Source: CAZQGE01 sp964592815 (GTDB taxonomy: Bacteria; Bacillota; Clostridia; Christensenellales; CAG-917). From it: a stretch of DNA of 56,805 nt. The position numbers and the translations under genes are program-made. The stretch spans positions 1 through 56,805 of the forward strand of contig CAZQGE010000003.1 of NCBI GenBank assembly GCA_964592815.1, written 5' to 3'. Below the pieces are notes generated by a model, which searched no databases, was not told the DNA's origin, and saw only the letters and a program-made list of their open reading frames with translations. Below are positions 8,202 through 16,619 of the stretch, piece by piece. Position 1 is the stretch's first letter. Each line of letters starts with the position of its first letter.

Positions 8202-9233
8202 ATGGACGGATTGAAAACCTCAGATTTTAATTACATTTTACCTGAAGAACTTATTGCGCAAACTCCTGTTGAACCTAGAGATAGCTCAAGGTTTTTGACG
8301 TACTCAAAGGAAACAGACGAGATACAACACAAACATTTTTACGATTTGCCTAGTTTTTTAAGAAAAGGCGACGTTTTGGTTATAAACAATACCAAAGTTA
8401 TACCCGCAAGGCTGTTTGGGCATATAGATGGTAAAGAAAGCGTTTTTGAAATTTTGCTTTTGAAACGTATTGATTATACGCATTGGGAAACTATAATGAA
8501 GCCCGCAAGAAAAGCTAGACTTGGCGCGGTAATTCATATATCAAATGAACTTTCGGCAGTTGTTGAAGAAGTTGGAGATTATGGCGCAAGAAAACTTAGG
8601 TTTGAATTTGACGGTGTATTTGAGGATATACTTGACAGAGTAGGGAATATGCCGTTGCCGCCTTATATAAAAGAAAAGTTGCAAGATAAAAACCGCTATC
8701 AAACGGTGTATAGCAAAATCGACGGTTCTGCTGCTGCCCCAACAGCGGGTCTGCATTTTACGCCTGAACTTATGGACAAAGTTAAAAAAAGCGGAATTGA
8801 ATTCGCCGAAGTTCTTTTACATATAGGTTTGGGCACATTTAGACCAGTCAAGGAAGATAATATTCTTGAACACGAAATGCACACGGAATACTATGAAATT
8901 GACCAAAAAAACGCCGATATCATAAATAATGCAACAAGAGAAGGACGCAGAGTCATTGCTGTTGGAACAACGTCTGTTAGAGTTCTTGAAACAGTTGCTG
9001 ACGAAAACGGAATTTTGAAACCTAAAAAAGGGGAAACAAAGATATTTATCTATCCTGGGTATAAGTTTAAGGTAGTAAAAGGGCTTATAACAAATTTCCA
9101 TTTGCCAGAATCAACTTTGATTATGCTTGTTTCTGCTTTTGTTGGCAGAGAAAAGACATTGGAGATTTATAACAAAGCCGTTGAAGAAAGGTACAGATTT
9201 TTCTCTTTTGGAGATAGTTGTTTCTTTTATTGA
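8202..9233 (+). CDS. queA: S-adenosylmethionine:tRNA ribosyltransferase-isomerase QueA
   Basis: Converts 7-aminomethyl-7-deazaguanine in tRNA to epoxyqueuosine using the ribose of SAM. 343 residues, normal length. Hallmarks: the N-terminal FNYILPEELIAQTPVEPRDSSR, INNTKVIPARLFG, the highly conserved SAAAPTAGLHFT near residue 180, LHIGLGTFRPV, and TSVRVLET. It lies in the same operon as ruvB and directly before tgt, the preceding enzyme of the same pathway. Confidence 0.97.
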   Translation: MDGLKTSDFNYILPEELIAQTPVEPRDSSRFLTYSKETDEIQHKHFYDLPSFLRKGDVLVINNTKVIPARLFGHIDGKESVFEILLLKRIDYTHWETIMKPARKARLGAVIHISNELSAVVEEVGDYGARKLRFEFDGVFEDILDRVGNMPLPPYIKEKLQDKNRYQTVYSKIDGSAAAPTAGLHFTPELMDKVKKSGIEFAEVLLHIGLGTFRPVKEDNILEHEMHTEYYEIDQKNADIINNATREGRRVIAVGTTSVRVLETVADENGILKPKKGETKIFIYPGYKFKVVKGLITNFHLPESTLIMLVSAFVGREKTLEIYNKAVEERYRFFSFGDSCFFY

Positions 9234-9311
9234 GATATTGCAATATTGCATAATTATACAAAAATCGACAAACATACAAAAAATTAACAAATACAAGTTT
9301 TAAGGAAAAAT

Positions 9312-10418
9312 ATGCGTTTTGAATTGATACACACCTGCAAACAATCGGGTGCAAGAGTAGGAAAATTATATACTGAACACGGGGTTATTGATACGCCTTG
9401 TTTTATGCCTGTCGGCACAAAAGCGACGGTAAAAGGTTTGTCGCCCGAAGAAGTTAAGGAAACAGGGGCTCAAATCCTTTTGTCAAACACGTATCACTTA
9501 TACTTACGTCCTGGTCACGAGCTTGTTGAGAAAGCGGGCGGTTTGCATAAATTTATGAACTGGGACGGCGCAATCTTGACAGATAGTGGCGGTTTTCAGG
9601 TTTTCTCATTGTCGTCGCTGAGAAAAATTAGCGATGAAGGAATGGTTTTTAACAGCTTTATTGATGGAAGCAAACATTTCTTTTCGCCCGAAAAAGCCAT
9701 GGAAGTTCAAAAAGCGTTGGGAGCTGATATTGTTATGGCGTTTGACGAATGTACTGCGCCTGATATATCTCATAAAAAGGCAAAAGACGCAATGGAAAGG
9801 ACTTTGCTTTGGCTTGATAAATGCTCTAAAGTAGAACTTAAGCCACACCAAACTATGTTTCCGATTGTCCAAGGCAACATTTACCCTGATTTGCGCTTAG
9901 AAAGCCTTGAAAGGACTTTGCCATACGCTAAGTGTGGAATTGCAATAGGCGGTTTGTCGGTTGGAGAAAGTTCTGACAAAATGTACGAAATGCTTGACGT
10001 GCTTAAACCCAAATTGCCCGAAAATCAACCTCATTATCTTATGGGCGTTGGAACTGCCGATTATATTGTGGAAGGTGTATTGCGTGGAATTGATATGTTT
10101 GACTGCGTTTTGCCAACCAGAATTGCAAGAAACGGGACGGCAATGGTTCACGAAGGTTTCTTGACGATACGAAACGCACCGTTTAAGGACGATTTTACAC
10201 CGATTGAAGAAGGGTGTGATTGTTATGCTTGCAAAAACTTCACAAGGGCATATATACGCCACCTCATAAAAGCTGATGAAATTATGGGCGGACGTCTTCT
10301 TTCAATTCATAATATCCGTTTTCTCGAACGGTTATCTGCTGAAATTCGGCAAGCAATTATGGAAGATAGGTTCTTAGATTTTAGAAACGAATTTATGAGC
10401 AAATATTCCAATAATTAA
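9312..10418 (+). CDS. tgt: Queuine/preQ1 tRNA-guanine transglycosylase
   Basis: Exchanges the wobble guanine of GUN-anticodon tRNAs for preQ1. 368 residues. Catalytic and binding features: ILTDSGGFQVFSL (base-specific Asp), MAFDECTAP, the nucleophile Asp in the CVLPTRIARNGTA region (FDCVLPTR), and the zinc site CDCYACKNFTRAYIRHL...LLSIHN. AAGGAA precedes the ATG. Pairs functionally with queA upstream. Confidence 0.97.
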   Translation: MRFELIHTCKQSGARVGKLYTEHGVIDTPCFMPVGTKATVKGLSPEEVKETGAQILLSNTYHLYLRPGHELVEKAGGLHKFMNWDGAILTDSGGFQVFSLSSLRKISDEGMVFNSFIDGSKHFFSPEKAMEVQKALGADIVMAFDECTAPDISHKKAKDAMERTLLWLDKCSKVELKPHQTMFPIVQGNIYPDLRLESLERTLPYAKCGIAIGGLSVGESSDKMYEMLDVLKPKLPENQPHYLMGVGTADYIVEGVLRGIDMFDCVLPTRIARNGTAMVHEGFLTIRNAPFKDDFTPIEEGCDCYACKNFTRAYIRHLIKADEIMGGRLLSIHNIRFLERLSAEIRQAIMEDRFLDFRNEFMSKYSNN

Positions 10419-10453
10419 AAAATTATTAAAAAAAGGTTTACAACAAATACTTG

Positions 10454-10481
10454 TTGCATTTATTCAAAAAGAGTGTATAAT
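10454..10481 (+). promoter_or_regulatory. Promoter for yajC
   Basis: TTGCAT (10454-10459), a 16-base spacer and TATAAT (10476-10481); the leader holds AAGGAG before the yajC start. Confidence 0.6.
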
Positions 10482-10527
10482 CAAAACTACAATAAAACAA
10501 CGCATAAATTGCGTATAAGGAGTCAAA

Positions 10528-11046
10528 ATGTTAGCTAATTTGCTTATGTCCGCTCTCGATGCAAAAACAACACAAATCATTATGTACGTCGTCATCGGTG
10601 TGGTACTTGTACTTATGATAGTTATGACAATAATTCCTCAAAAGAAACGTAAGAAGGAACAAGAAAACATGATGAACAGCTTGGGCGTCGGCACCAAAGT
10701 TATGACAATCGGAAGAATGGTTGGAAAAATTACACAAATCAATTCTGACAACACAGTTATAATCAACGTCGGCACAGAAAGTTCACCTACTCTTATCGTT
10801 GTAGATAAACAAGCTATCGGTTTAGTTTTGGAAAATGTCGCTCAACCAGCACCTGCACAAGCTGCTCCTGCTGAACCTGTAAAAGCAGATGACAAAGCAG
10901 AAGTTTTTGAAGAAACTGCTGCAAAAGAAGAAGTCGTTGTTGCATCAGCTCCAATTGTTGACGAACAACCTGTTGAAGATGCAAAAGAAGAAAAAGTCGA
11001 AGAAGCTCCAAAGGCTAAAAAGACAAAGAAAACGGCTGACAAATAA
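10528..11046 (+). CDS. yajC: Preprotein translocase auxiliary subunit YajC, with a charged C-terminal tail
   Basis: Small single-pass membrane partner of SecDF. One N-terminal hydrophobic helix (about residues 13-34, TQIIMYVVIGVVLVLMIVM), then IPQKKRKKEQENMMNSLGVGTKVMTIGRMVGKI, the diagnostic cytoplasmic segment. At 172 residues it is longer than the usual 85-120. The excess is an Ala/Glu/Lys-rich low-complexity tail from about residue 112, ending in a lysine-rich stretch. A strong bidirectional terminator follows, so yajC is its own unit although secDF lies close by. Confidence 0.93.
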   Translation: MLANLLMSALDAKTTQIIMYVVIGVVLVLMIVMTIIPQKKRKKEQENMMNSLGVGTKVMTIGRMVGKITQINSDNTVIINVGTESSPTLIVVDKQAIGLVLENVAQPAPAQAAPAEPVKADDKAEVFEETAAKEEVVVASAPIVDEQPVEDAKEEKVEEAPKAKKTKKTADK

Positions 11047-11082
11047 TTTATAAATTGTTATTCTAATTTTATATTAGATTGC

Positions 11083-11113
11083 AAAAGAACTCACAATATG
11101 TGAGTTCTTTTTG
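11083..11113. terminator. Bidirectional rho-independent terminator between yajC and the convergent membrane gene
   Basis: A 13-base perfect stem (AAAAGAACTCACA paired with TGTGAGTTCTTTT) around ATA. The T-run follows on the plus strand and the opening A-run serves the minus strand. Confidence 0.85.
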
Positions 11114-11141
11114 TATAAAAATAAAAATTGAGTAACTGAGT

Positions 11142-11597
11142 TTATTTTGATTTATCTTTGTTTTTCTTGAAGAATGAGAACTTAAACTTTTTATCTGCTT
11201 TCTGTTTTTTGGGAGTAATTCTGCGTAAATTTACGGTTAGAACACCTGAAATTGCGCCTGCACCCGTAAGAGTTATCATATCTATCCAAGAAAATTTTAC
11301 GTTTTGGAAAGAATTTAACGATGCAAAAATTAAGAAAGTTAAAAGCATATAAAATAAACCCGTCAATGCGCCCTTAAACAATCCATTTTGCATATTTCTA
11401 AAACTCAAAATTACACCCAAAAAAACTGAGAATATTTTTATTGCTACGTTTACAGGAATTATTACTTTGTTTTCAATGTCGCAATAACGAATTATCAATG
11501 CGAAAACTAGCACCAAAAGGAGTGAAATTACCGTTGAAAATACAACTCCTTTGATTACGTCTGCTATATCAATTTTTATGGTCTCTAACTTTTCCAT
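11142..11597 (-). CDS. YrzE/TIGR04086-like small integral membrane protein
   Basis: About 151 residues with four predicted membrane helices (KGVVFSTVISLLLVLVFALI; a second at VAIKIFSVFLGVILSF; a third at GALTGLFYMLLTFLIFA; a fourth at ITLTGAGAISGVLTV) and a basic, lysine-rich cytoplasmic tail. The topology and the yajC-secD position match the TIGR04086/YrzE family, whose function is unknown. I start it at the ATG complementary to 11595-11597, because the frame upstream runs into the N gap and the ribosome site is lost there. It is inverted relative to the neighbours with which this family is normally co-directional. Confidence 0.7.
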   Translation of the reverse strand: MEKLETIKIDIADVIKGVVFSTVISLLLVLVFALIIRYCDIENKVIIPVNVAIKIFSVFLGVILSFRNMQNGLFKGALTGLFYMLLTFLIFASLNSFQNVKFSWIDMITLTGAGAISGVLTVNLRRITPKKQKADKKFKFSFFKKNKDKSK

Positions 11598-11602
11598 ATT
11601 AA

Positions 11603-11612
11603 NNNNNNNNNN
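11603..11612. other. Assembly gap (10 Ns)
   Basis: Ten undetermined bases, probably a scaffold join of unknown real length. It removes the upstream region of the minus-strand membrane gene and lies 76 bases before the secDF promoter. Confidence 0.99.
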
Positions 11613-11688
11613 ATACCTTTTAGTTGACAAAAATTAAATAGCTTGAACAAATTTTAATTAAAAATCAAACAAAATTTTGTTCTTTTCA

Positions 11689-11717
11689 TTGACTATTATA
11701 TCTCTTATAGTTATAAT
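11689..11717 (+). promoter_or_regulatory. Strong sigma-A promoter for secDF
   Basis: TTGACT (11689-11694), a 17-base spacer and TATAAT (11712-11717); ATGGAGG follows, 6 bases before the GTG start of secD. Confidence 0.8.
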
Positions 11718-11746
11718 AAATATGTTTTACTGTATGGAGGTCTTTC

Positions 11747-13084
11747 GTGAACAAGCGTAAATCAATAGTAATTTTAACTTTGATATCCGTGTTCATCATT
11801 TTGATGGCGGTTTTTGCTGCTATCCCGACTTTTCAAATCGGAAAGTCCCTTTATGACTATACAGGTTACGCCAGAACTATCAAACTTGGTTTGGATATGT
11901 CAGGTGGTGTTTCCGCTGTCTTTAAGGTTGATGAAGCGCAATCAGAAGATTTGGACAACCGCATTAAAGGTACAATTTCGTCCTTGCAAAAGCTGTTAGT
12001 TTCAAAAGGTTATACAGAAGCAACCGTTACCACAACTCAAAGCAACGGCACAAACTTCATTCGTGTTGAAGTCCCCGACGTTGACGACCCTGAAAGAGTT
12101 TTGTCACTTATTGGTCGTCCTGCTACGCTCGAATTTAAGGGTACAGATAGCGCGACTGCCGAAGCTGAAATTGTTGGAAGCAAGCACTTGCAATCTGCGT
12201 ATGTGACTACCGATGAAAACGGAAAGTATGCTGTCGGTTTGAAATTTAACGAACTAGGTACGGAAGCCTTCAAGAATTTTACACAAAAGTATAATGGAAA
12301 AACCACGTATATTTACATCAATGGTGAAAAGTATACAAGCGTAACCGTTAATGCAGTAATTGCTGACGGAAAAGCTGTTATTACAAACGGAAGTTCCGCA
12401 GGTTATTCCTACCAAGAGGCATACGACTTTGCAACTCAATTGCAGTCAGGTACTTTTGGCGTTAAACTTATAACAACTGAAACAAGAAATATATCTCCAA
12501 CGTTGGGTGAAAATGCAATTCAAGTTGCGCTTATCGCAGCAATAATTGGTGTCTTATTGATTTTCTTGTTTATGGCAGTAGTTTACCGTGGTTTTGGTCT
12601 TGCCGCAGATATTGCGCTTGCCGTTTACATTGTTCTATTACTTTGGTTCTGCTCGGTGTTGCCTTGGGTTCAACTTACCTTGCCAGGTATTGCAGGTATC
12701 CTCTTGTCAATAGGTATGGCAGTTGACGCAAACATCATTATTTTTGAAAGAATTAAAAATGAATACAAAAATTCAAAAAAACCAATTCCAACCTCAATCA
12801 AAGCTGGTTTCAAACGTTCTGCAGCCGCTATTATAGACGGAAACGTTACAACACTTATTGGCGCAGTCGTTTTGTGGATTGTTGGTTCAGCTTCAATTGT
12901 CGGTTTCGCCGTCACGCTGTTCATTGGTATTTTACTTTCAATGTTTACTTCATTGGTTGTTACCCGTTTGATAATCAAATGTATGGTTCCGCTTAACAGT
13001 ACAAGTGAAAAATTCTATGGCTTGAAACGAAAGGTTGAAGAAATTGAAGATGTAAAAATGGAGGAACCTGTATATGAAAAATAA
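11747..13084 (+). CDS. secD: Protein translocase subunit SecD
   Basis: Membrane component that uses proton motive force to finish protein export with SecF. 445 residues. An N-terminal helix (about 7-28) leads to the large extracytoplasmic P1 domain, opening with LGLDMSGGVSAVFKV. The C-terminal half holds five more helices with the conserved LPGIAGILLSIGMAVDANIIIFERIKNE and a late glycine-rich segment. GTG start with ATGGAGG upstream. The end overlaps secF by 11 bases. Confidence 0.96.
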   Translation: MNKRKSIVILTLISVFIILMAVFAAIPTFQIGKSLYDYTGYARTIKLGLDMSGGVSAVFKVDEAQSEDLDNRIKGTISSLQKLLVSKGYTEATVTTTQSNGTNFIRVEVPDVDDPERVLSLIGRPATLEFKGTDSATAEAEIVGSKHLQSAYVTTDENGKYAVGLKFNELGTEAFKNFTQKYNGKTTYIYINGEKYTSVTVNAVIADGKAVITNGSSAGYSYQEAYDFATQLQSGTFGVKLITTETRNISPTLGENAIQVALIAAIIGVLLIFLFMAVVYRGFGLAADIALAVYIVLLLWFCSVLPWVQLTLPGIAGILLSIGMAVDANIIIFERIKNEYKNSKKPIPTSIKAGFKRSAAAIIDGNVTTLIGAVVLWIVGSASIVGFAVTLFIGILLSMFTSLVVTRLIIKCMVPLNSTSEKFYGLKRKVEEIEDVKMEEPVYEK

Positions 13085-14279
13085 ATCTAACGGAAATTTC
13101 CTCAATAAGTTTGCGTCATTCAATGTCAGCAAGTTTACAAAATTGACTTTCGTCATTCCTGCTGTAATCTTCTTGATTGCCATAATTTTGATTGTTTCTT
13201 TTGGGGTTAAAACGAATGACTTTTCTGGTGCTGTCGGCATAGGTATCGACTTCGAGGGCGGTACAATTATGTCTGTTACGTTGGGTGATAAAGCTGTAAA
13301 CGCTTTTGACGCTAACTCAAAAAAAATTAAACAAACTATTGAAAAACACGGCGTAAACGTAAGCTACGTTCAACGTCAGGACGCAAATAACATTGCAAAT
13401 ACTTCAATCGTCTTTCGCTTTAAGAATATTGCAGGAGCGTCAGATACTGAAATTAAGGACTTAAACGACCAAATTATAGAAGAAATAAAAGCACTTTACC
13501 CAGAACTAAATGGTGACTTTATAAAATATGAGTCCATCGGCGCAACTGCTGCTCAGGACTTGCTCAGCAAAGCTACCATAGCCATTGTGGTTTCAACGCT
13601 CCTTATTTTGGTTTATATCATGATAAGATTTACGTTGGTTGGTGGTGTTGCAGCAGTCTTAGCTTTGTTGCACGACGTCTTGATTCTGTTCTGCTTGACT
13701 GTAATTTGCAGAATTCAAATCAATACTTCATTCATAGCTGCGGTAATCACAATCATTGCTTATTCAATCAACAATACAATCATCATATTTGACCGTTGCC
13801 GTGAAAGTCTGAAACCTCTTAAAGGGCAGAAAAACATTGACTACAAGACTATTGGTGACGTCGCTGTGAGGGATACGTTGACTAGGTCTATTTATACAAC
13901 CTTGACGACGATGATAACTATCGTTTTCCTCGCAATTCTCGGAAGCGATACAATAAGGGAATTTTGCGTGCCTATCATCTTAGGTTTGGTTGCAGGCTTT
14001 TATTCCTCAGTCTTTCTTGCAACTCCAATGTGGAGTACAATGAGTATGTCTTTTGACAAGTTTAAGGAAAAATTTATGACGCGTCATAATATTTCTTACG
14101 ACAAAAAGAATAAAGACGAAGAAATCGATTTGACGGTATCTAAACCCGAAAAAGTTCAAACAGGGGACAGCGAATTTGAGAGCTTTAAGGAAGCTAAGGA
14201 AGTAAAAGCAAAACAAAAACAAAAAATTAAACCGACGTACAAATACAACAAAAAGAATACGACGTTTAAGAAAAAATAA
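13074..14279 (+). CDS. secF: Protein translocase subunit SecF
   Basis: Partner of SecD. 401 residues with the same six-helix layout. The first helix is at about 21-45, followed by GIGIDFEGGTIMSVTLG (the SecF counterpart of the SecD P1 opening), then IAAVITIIAYSINNTIIIFDRCRE and TLTRSIYTTLTTMITIVFLAILG. A long lysine-rich cytoplasmic tail (about 330-401) exceeds the usual end and could contact the membrane or ribosomes. Overlaps secD by 11 bases with GGAGGAAC inside the secD end, so translation is coupled. Confidence 0.96.
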   Translation: MKNKSNGNFLNKFASFNVSKFTKLTFVIPAVIFLIAIILIVSFGVKTNDFSGAVGIGIDFEGGTIMSVTLGDKAVNAFDANSKKIKQTIEKHGVNVSYVQRQDANNIANTSIVFRFKNIAGASDTEIKDLNDQIIEEIKALYPELNGDFIKYESIGATAAQDLLSKATIAIVVSTLLILVYIMIRFTLVGGVAAVLALLHDVLILFCLTVICRIQINTSFIAAVITIIAYSINNTIIIFDRCRESLKPLKGQKNIDYKTIGDVAVRDTLTRSIYTTLTTMITIVFLAILGSDTIREFCVPIILGLVAGFYSSVFLATPMWSTMSMSFDKFKEKFMTRHNISYDKKNKDEEIDLTVSKPEKVQTGDSEFESFKEAKEVKAKQKQKIKPTYKYNKKNTTFKKK

Positions 14280-14282
14280 AAG

Positions 14283-14311
14283 AAATCGCCCTCACTTGCT
14301 GGGGGCGATTT
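14283..14311 (+). terminator. GC-rich hairpin between secF and recJ (weak terminator or recJ leader)
   Basis: AAATCGCCC and GGGCGATTT arms around an 11-base loop, directly after the secF stop. Only three Ts follow, so it may attenuate rather than stop transcription. It occupies the place where the recJ ribosome site would be expected. Confidence 0.5.
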
Positions 14312-14324
14312 ACAAAATGAAATT

Positions 14325-16619
14325 ATGGCATTTATCTTGGAACATAACAAAATAACTCTTTCAGAGGAACAAAAACAACTAGCAAAGGAATTAAAAATAT
14401 CTTTGCGGTTTTTGCGTTTGCTTTTGGCAAGAGGTTTCAAGAATGATGAAATAAAAAAATATTTATATCCTACTCTAAACGATATGTCATCACCTTTCGA
14501 CATAAGTGGAATGAAAGAGGCCTCAGAGCGAATCAAACTTGCAATCAAAAAAAAGGAAAAGATTTTGATTTTTGGTGACTATGATTGTGATGGTATTTGT
14601 GCAATTTCAATTCTGACGCTATATCTTAAAGATAAGCTAGACGTAAAATATTTTATTCCTGACAGAAATAAACACGGCTATGGTATGACGCTTGACGTGT
14701 TGGAACAGCTTATAAAAACTAAAAAACCAAACTTGGTGATTACTGTTGACTGTGGTATTACCTCTGTCGAAGAAACCGAATTTTTGAAAACTAACGGAAT
14801 TGACGTTTTGATAACAGACCACCACGAGCCACAAGACATTATTCCAAACACTATTGTTGTTGACCCTAAAATTGGCAAAAAAGGCTTTTATGACTTTTGC
14901 GGTGCAGGTGTTGCGTTAAAGTTGGTTGAAGCGTTGGCTGGCAGAGAAGAATCAAAAAAGTATTTGGATATTGCGGCAATTGCAACAATAGCTGATGTCG
15001 TCCCCCTTGTTGATGAAAACCGTATTATTGCAAAATTTGGCTTGGATATGCTTGAAAAATCAAGTCGTAAGGGCATCAAAATGCTTTTTGGCAATGATAA
15101 AATTACATCACAAGATATTATGTTCAAAATCGCACCAAGAATTAACGCGGCTGGAAGACTTAATTCGGCGATGAAAGTTGTTGATTTGTTTTTAGATAGT
15201 GATTATTTTTTGTTGAGGTCGCTTGCTGATGACTTAGAAAAAGATAATTCTAAACGACAAGAAATATGCGAAAATGTTGTTGAAGATGCAAAACGCGCAC
15301 TTATCGGTGTTGATTTCAACAAAACTGCCATCATAATCTTGGAGAGTGGCGACTGGGAAGCTGGAGTGTTGGGAATTGCTGCCGCTCGTCTTACTGAGGA
15401 ATTTAAGCGTCCAACAGTTTTGTTTGCAAAAAATGGTGATGAATTGAAGGGCTCTACTCGTTCAATAAAAGAAGTGAATATTTTTGACCTTTTGACAAAA
15501 CTAAGTATGTACTTTACCAATTTTGGCGGACACGCACAAGCTGCTGGCATAAGTATGAAAATTGAAAACTTTGCAAGGTTCAAAGATGAAGCAAACAACA
15601 TTCTTTTATCCGAGCATAGTATGACTGATTTTCTGCCTAAAATTGTTTGCGAAAGCGAACTTGACATTCAAGAAAATGTTTTAGAATTTTCAAAAGAATT
15701 AGGACTTATGGAACCAACAGGTTACGGCAATCCTAAACCAAATTTTGTCATTAAAGCAGAAAATTTGAAGTTTGAAAATATTGGTTTTACACAACACATA
15801 AAATGCGTTGAAAAAAATATTGATTTATTAGGTTTTAGCAGATTTGCAGACGCTATGTCTGTTGCAAACGGGAAGTGCGAAATTGAGGCTACTTTGTCTA
15901 TAAATGAGTTCCAAAACAACGTTACAGCTCAAGCAATAATCAAATCAATGCAAGCTGTAACTGTCAAAATTTCAGAGGAAGATGCCAAATTAGGTTGTTT
16001 GCATCATTTGACAAAAGAAGGAAGCGTAAACGTTCCGATTGCAAGTAAAATCGATGTCGAAAAGTGGTTAGAAAAACCGTTTGGTACGTTGTTCGTCTGT
16101 TTTTCTCAAAGCGATTATGAAAATTTATTGTCAAAATTTAACGGCGTAAAATTATTGGCTCTAAATGTCGGAATTTCACGAACCTTAAATACTGAAAACG
16201 CAATAGTTTGTATTCCGTCTGAAAGTTTTAATTTCAGTTATTATGACCAAATTATACTATGTGGCAATCCACTTTCAGAAGGATATATAGAATATCTAAA
16301 GCAGAATAACAAAAATGTATATGCCTTGAACCAACTTAAAATCAACAAAATTGAAATCTCTGATAGTGCAATACGTAATGTTTTTAGGGTTTTGCGTGAG
16401 TTAGCTTTTAGACGTGACAAATTTCAAAACTTCAAAAAACTTTACTTGGAAGTTAAAAATAAAGTGAACGTAAGTTTTGTGGAATTCAAAATTATATTGG
16501 AAATTTTCAAAGAACTAAACTTGATTTCCGTTACGGATAGGGGTATTATCAATATACAAAATAAAAAAACAGAATTACAAAAATCTGTTATTTATAGGAA
16601 CTTACACATTGGGAAATGA
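14325..16619 (+). CDS. recJ: Single-stranded-DNA-specific 5'-3' exonuclease RecJ
   Basis: DHH-family exonuclease for recombination and mismatch repair. 764 residues, matching the long Firmicute form. The catalytic half carries FGDYDCDGICAISIL (near 85), TVDCGIT, TDHHEPQ (DHH) and the DHHA1 element FGGHAQAAGISM (near 405). This is followed by an OB-like domain and a poorly conserved C-terminal region of about 200 residues that Firmicute RecJ proteins typically add. No Shine-Dalgarno is visible before the ATG; the secF hairpin stands there instead. Overlaps rel by 11 bases. Confidence 0.95.
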   Translation: MAFILEHNKITLSEEQKQLAKELKISLRFLRLLLARGFKNDEIKKYLYPTLNDMSSPFDISGMKEASERIKLAIKKKEKILIFGDYDCDGICAISILTLYLKDKLDVKYFIPDRNKHGYGMTLDVLEQLIKTKKPNLVITVDCGITSVEETEFLKTNGIDVLITDHHEPQDIIPNTIVVDPKIGKKGFYDFCGAGVALKLVEALAGREESKKYLDIAAIATIADVVPLVDENRIIAKFGLDMLEKSSRKGIKMLFGNDKITSQDIMFKIAPRINAAGRLNSAMKVVDLFLDSDYFLLRSLADDLEKDNSKRQEICENVVEDAKRALIGVDFNKTAIIILESGDWEAGVLGIAAARLTEEFKRPTVLFAKNGDELKGSTRSIKEVNIFDLLTKLSMYFTNFGGHAQAAGISMKIENFARFKDEANNILLSEHSMTDFLPKIVCESELDIQENVLEFSKELGLMEPTGYGNPKPNFVIKAENLKFENIGFTQHIKCVEKNIDLLGFSRFADAMSVANGKCEIEATLSINEFQNNVTAQAIIKSMQAVTVKISEEDAKLGCLHHLTKEGSVNVPIASKIDVEKWLEKPFGTLFVCFSQSDYENLLSKFNGVKLLALNVGISRTLNTENAIVCIPSESFNFSYYDQIILCGNPLSEGYIEYLKQNNKNVYALNQLKINKIEISDSAIRNVFRVLRELAFRRDKFQNFKKLYLEVKNKVNVSFVEFKIILEIFKELNLISVTDRGIINIQNKKTELQKSVIYRNLHIGK

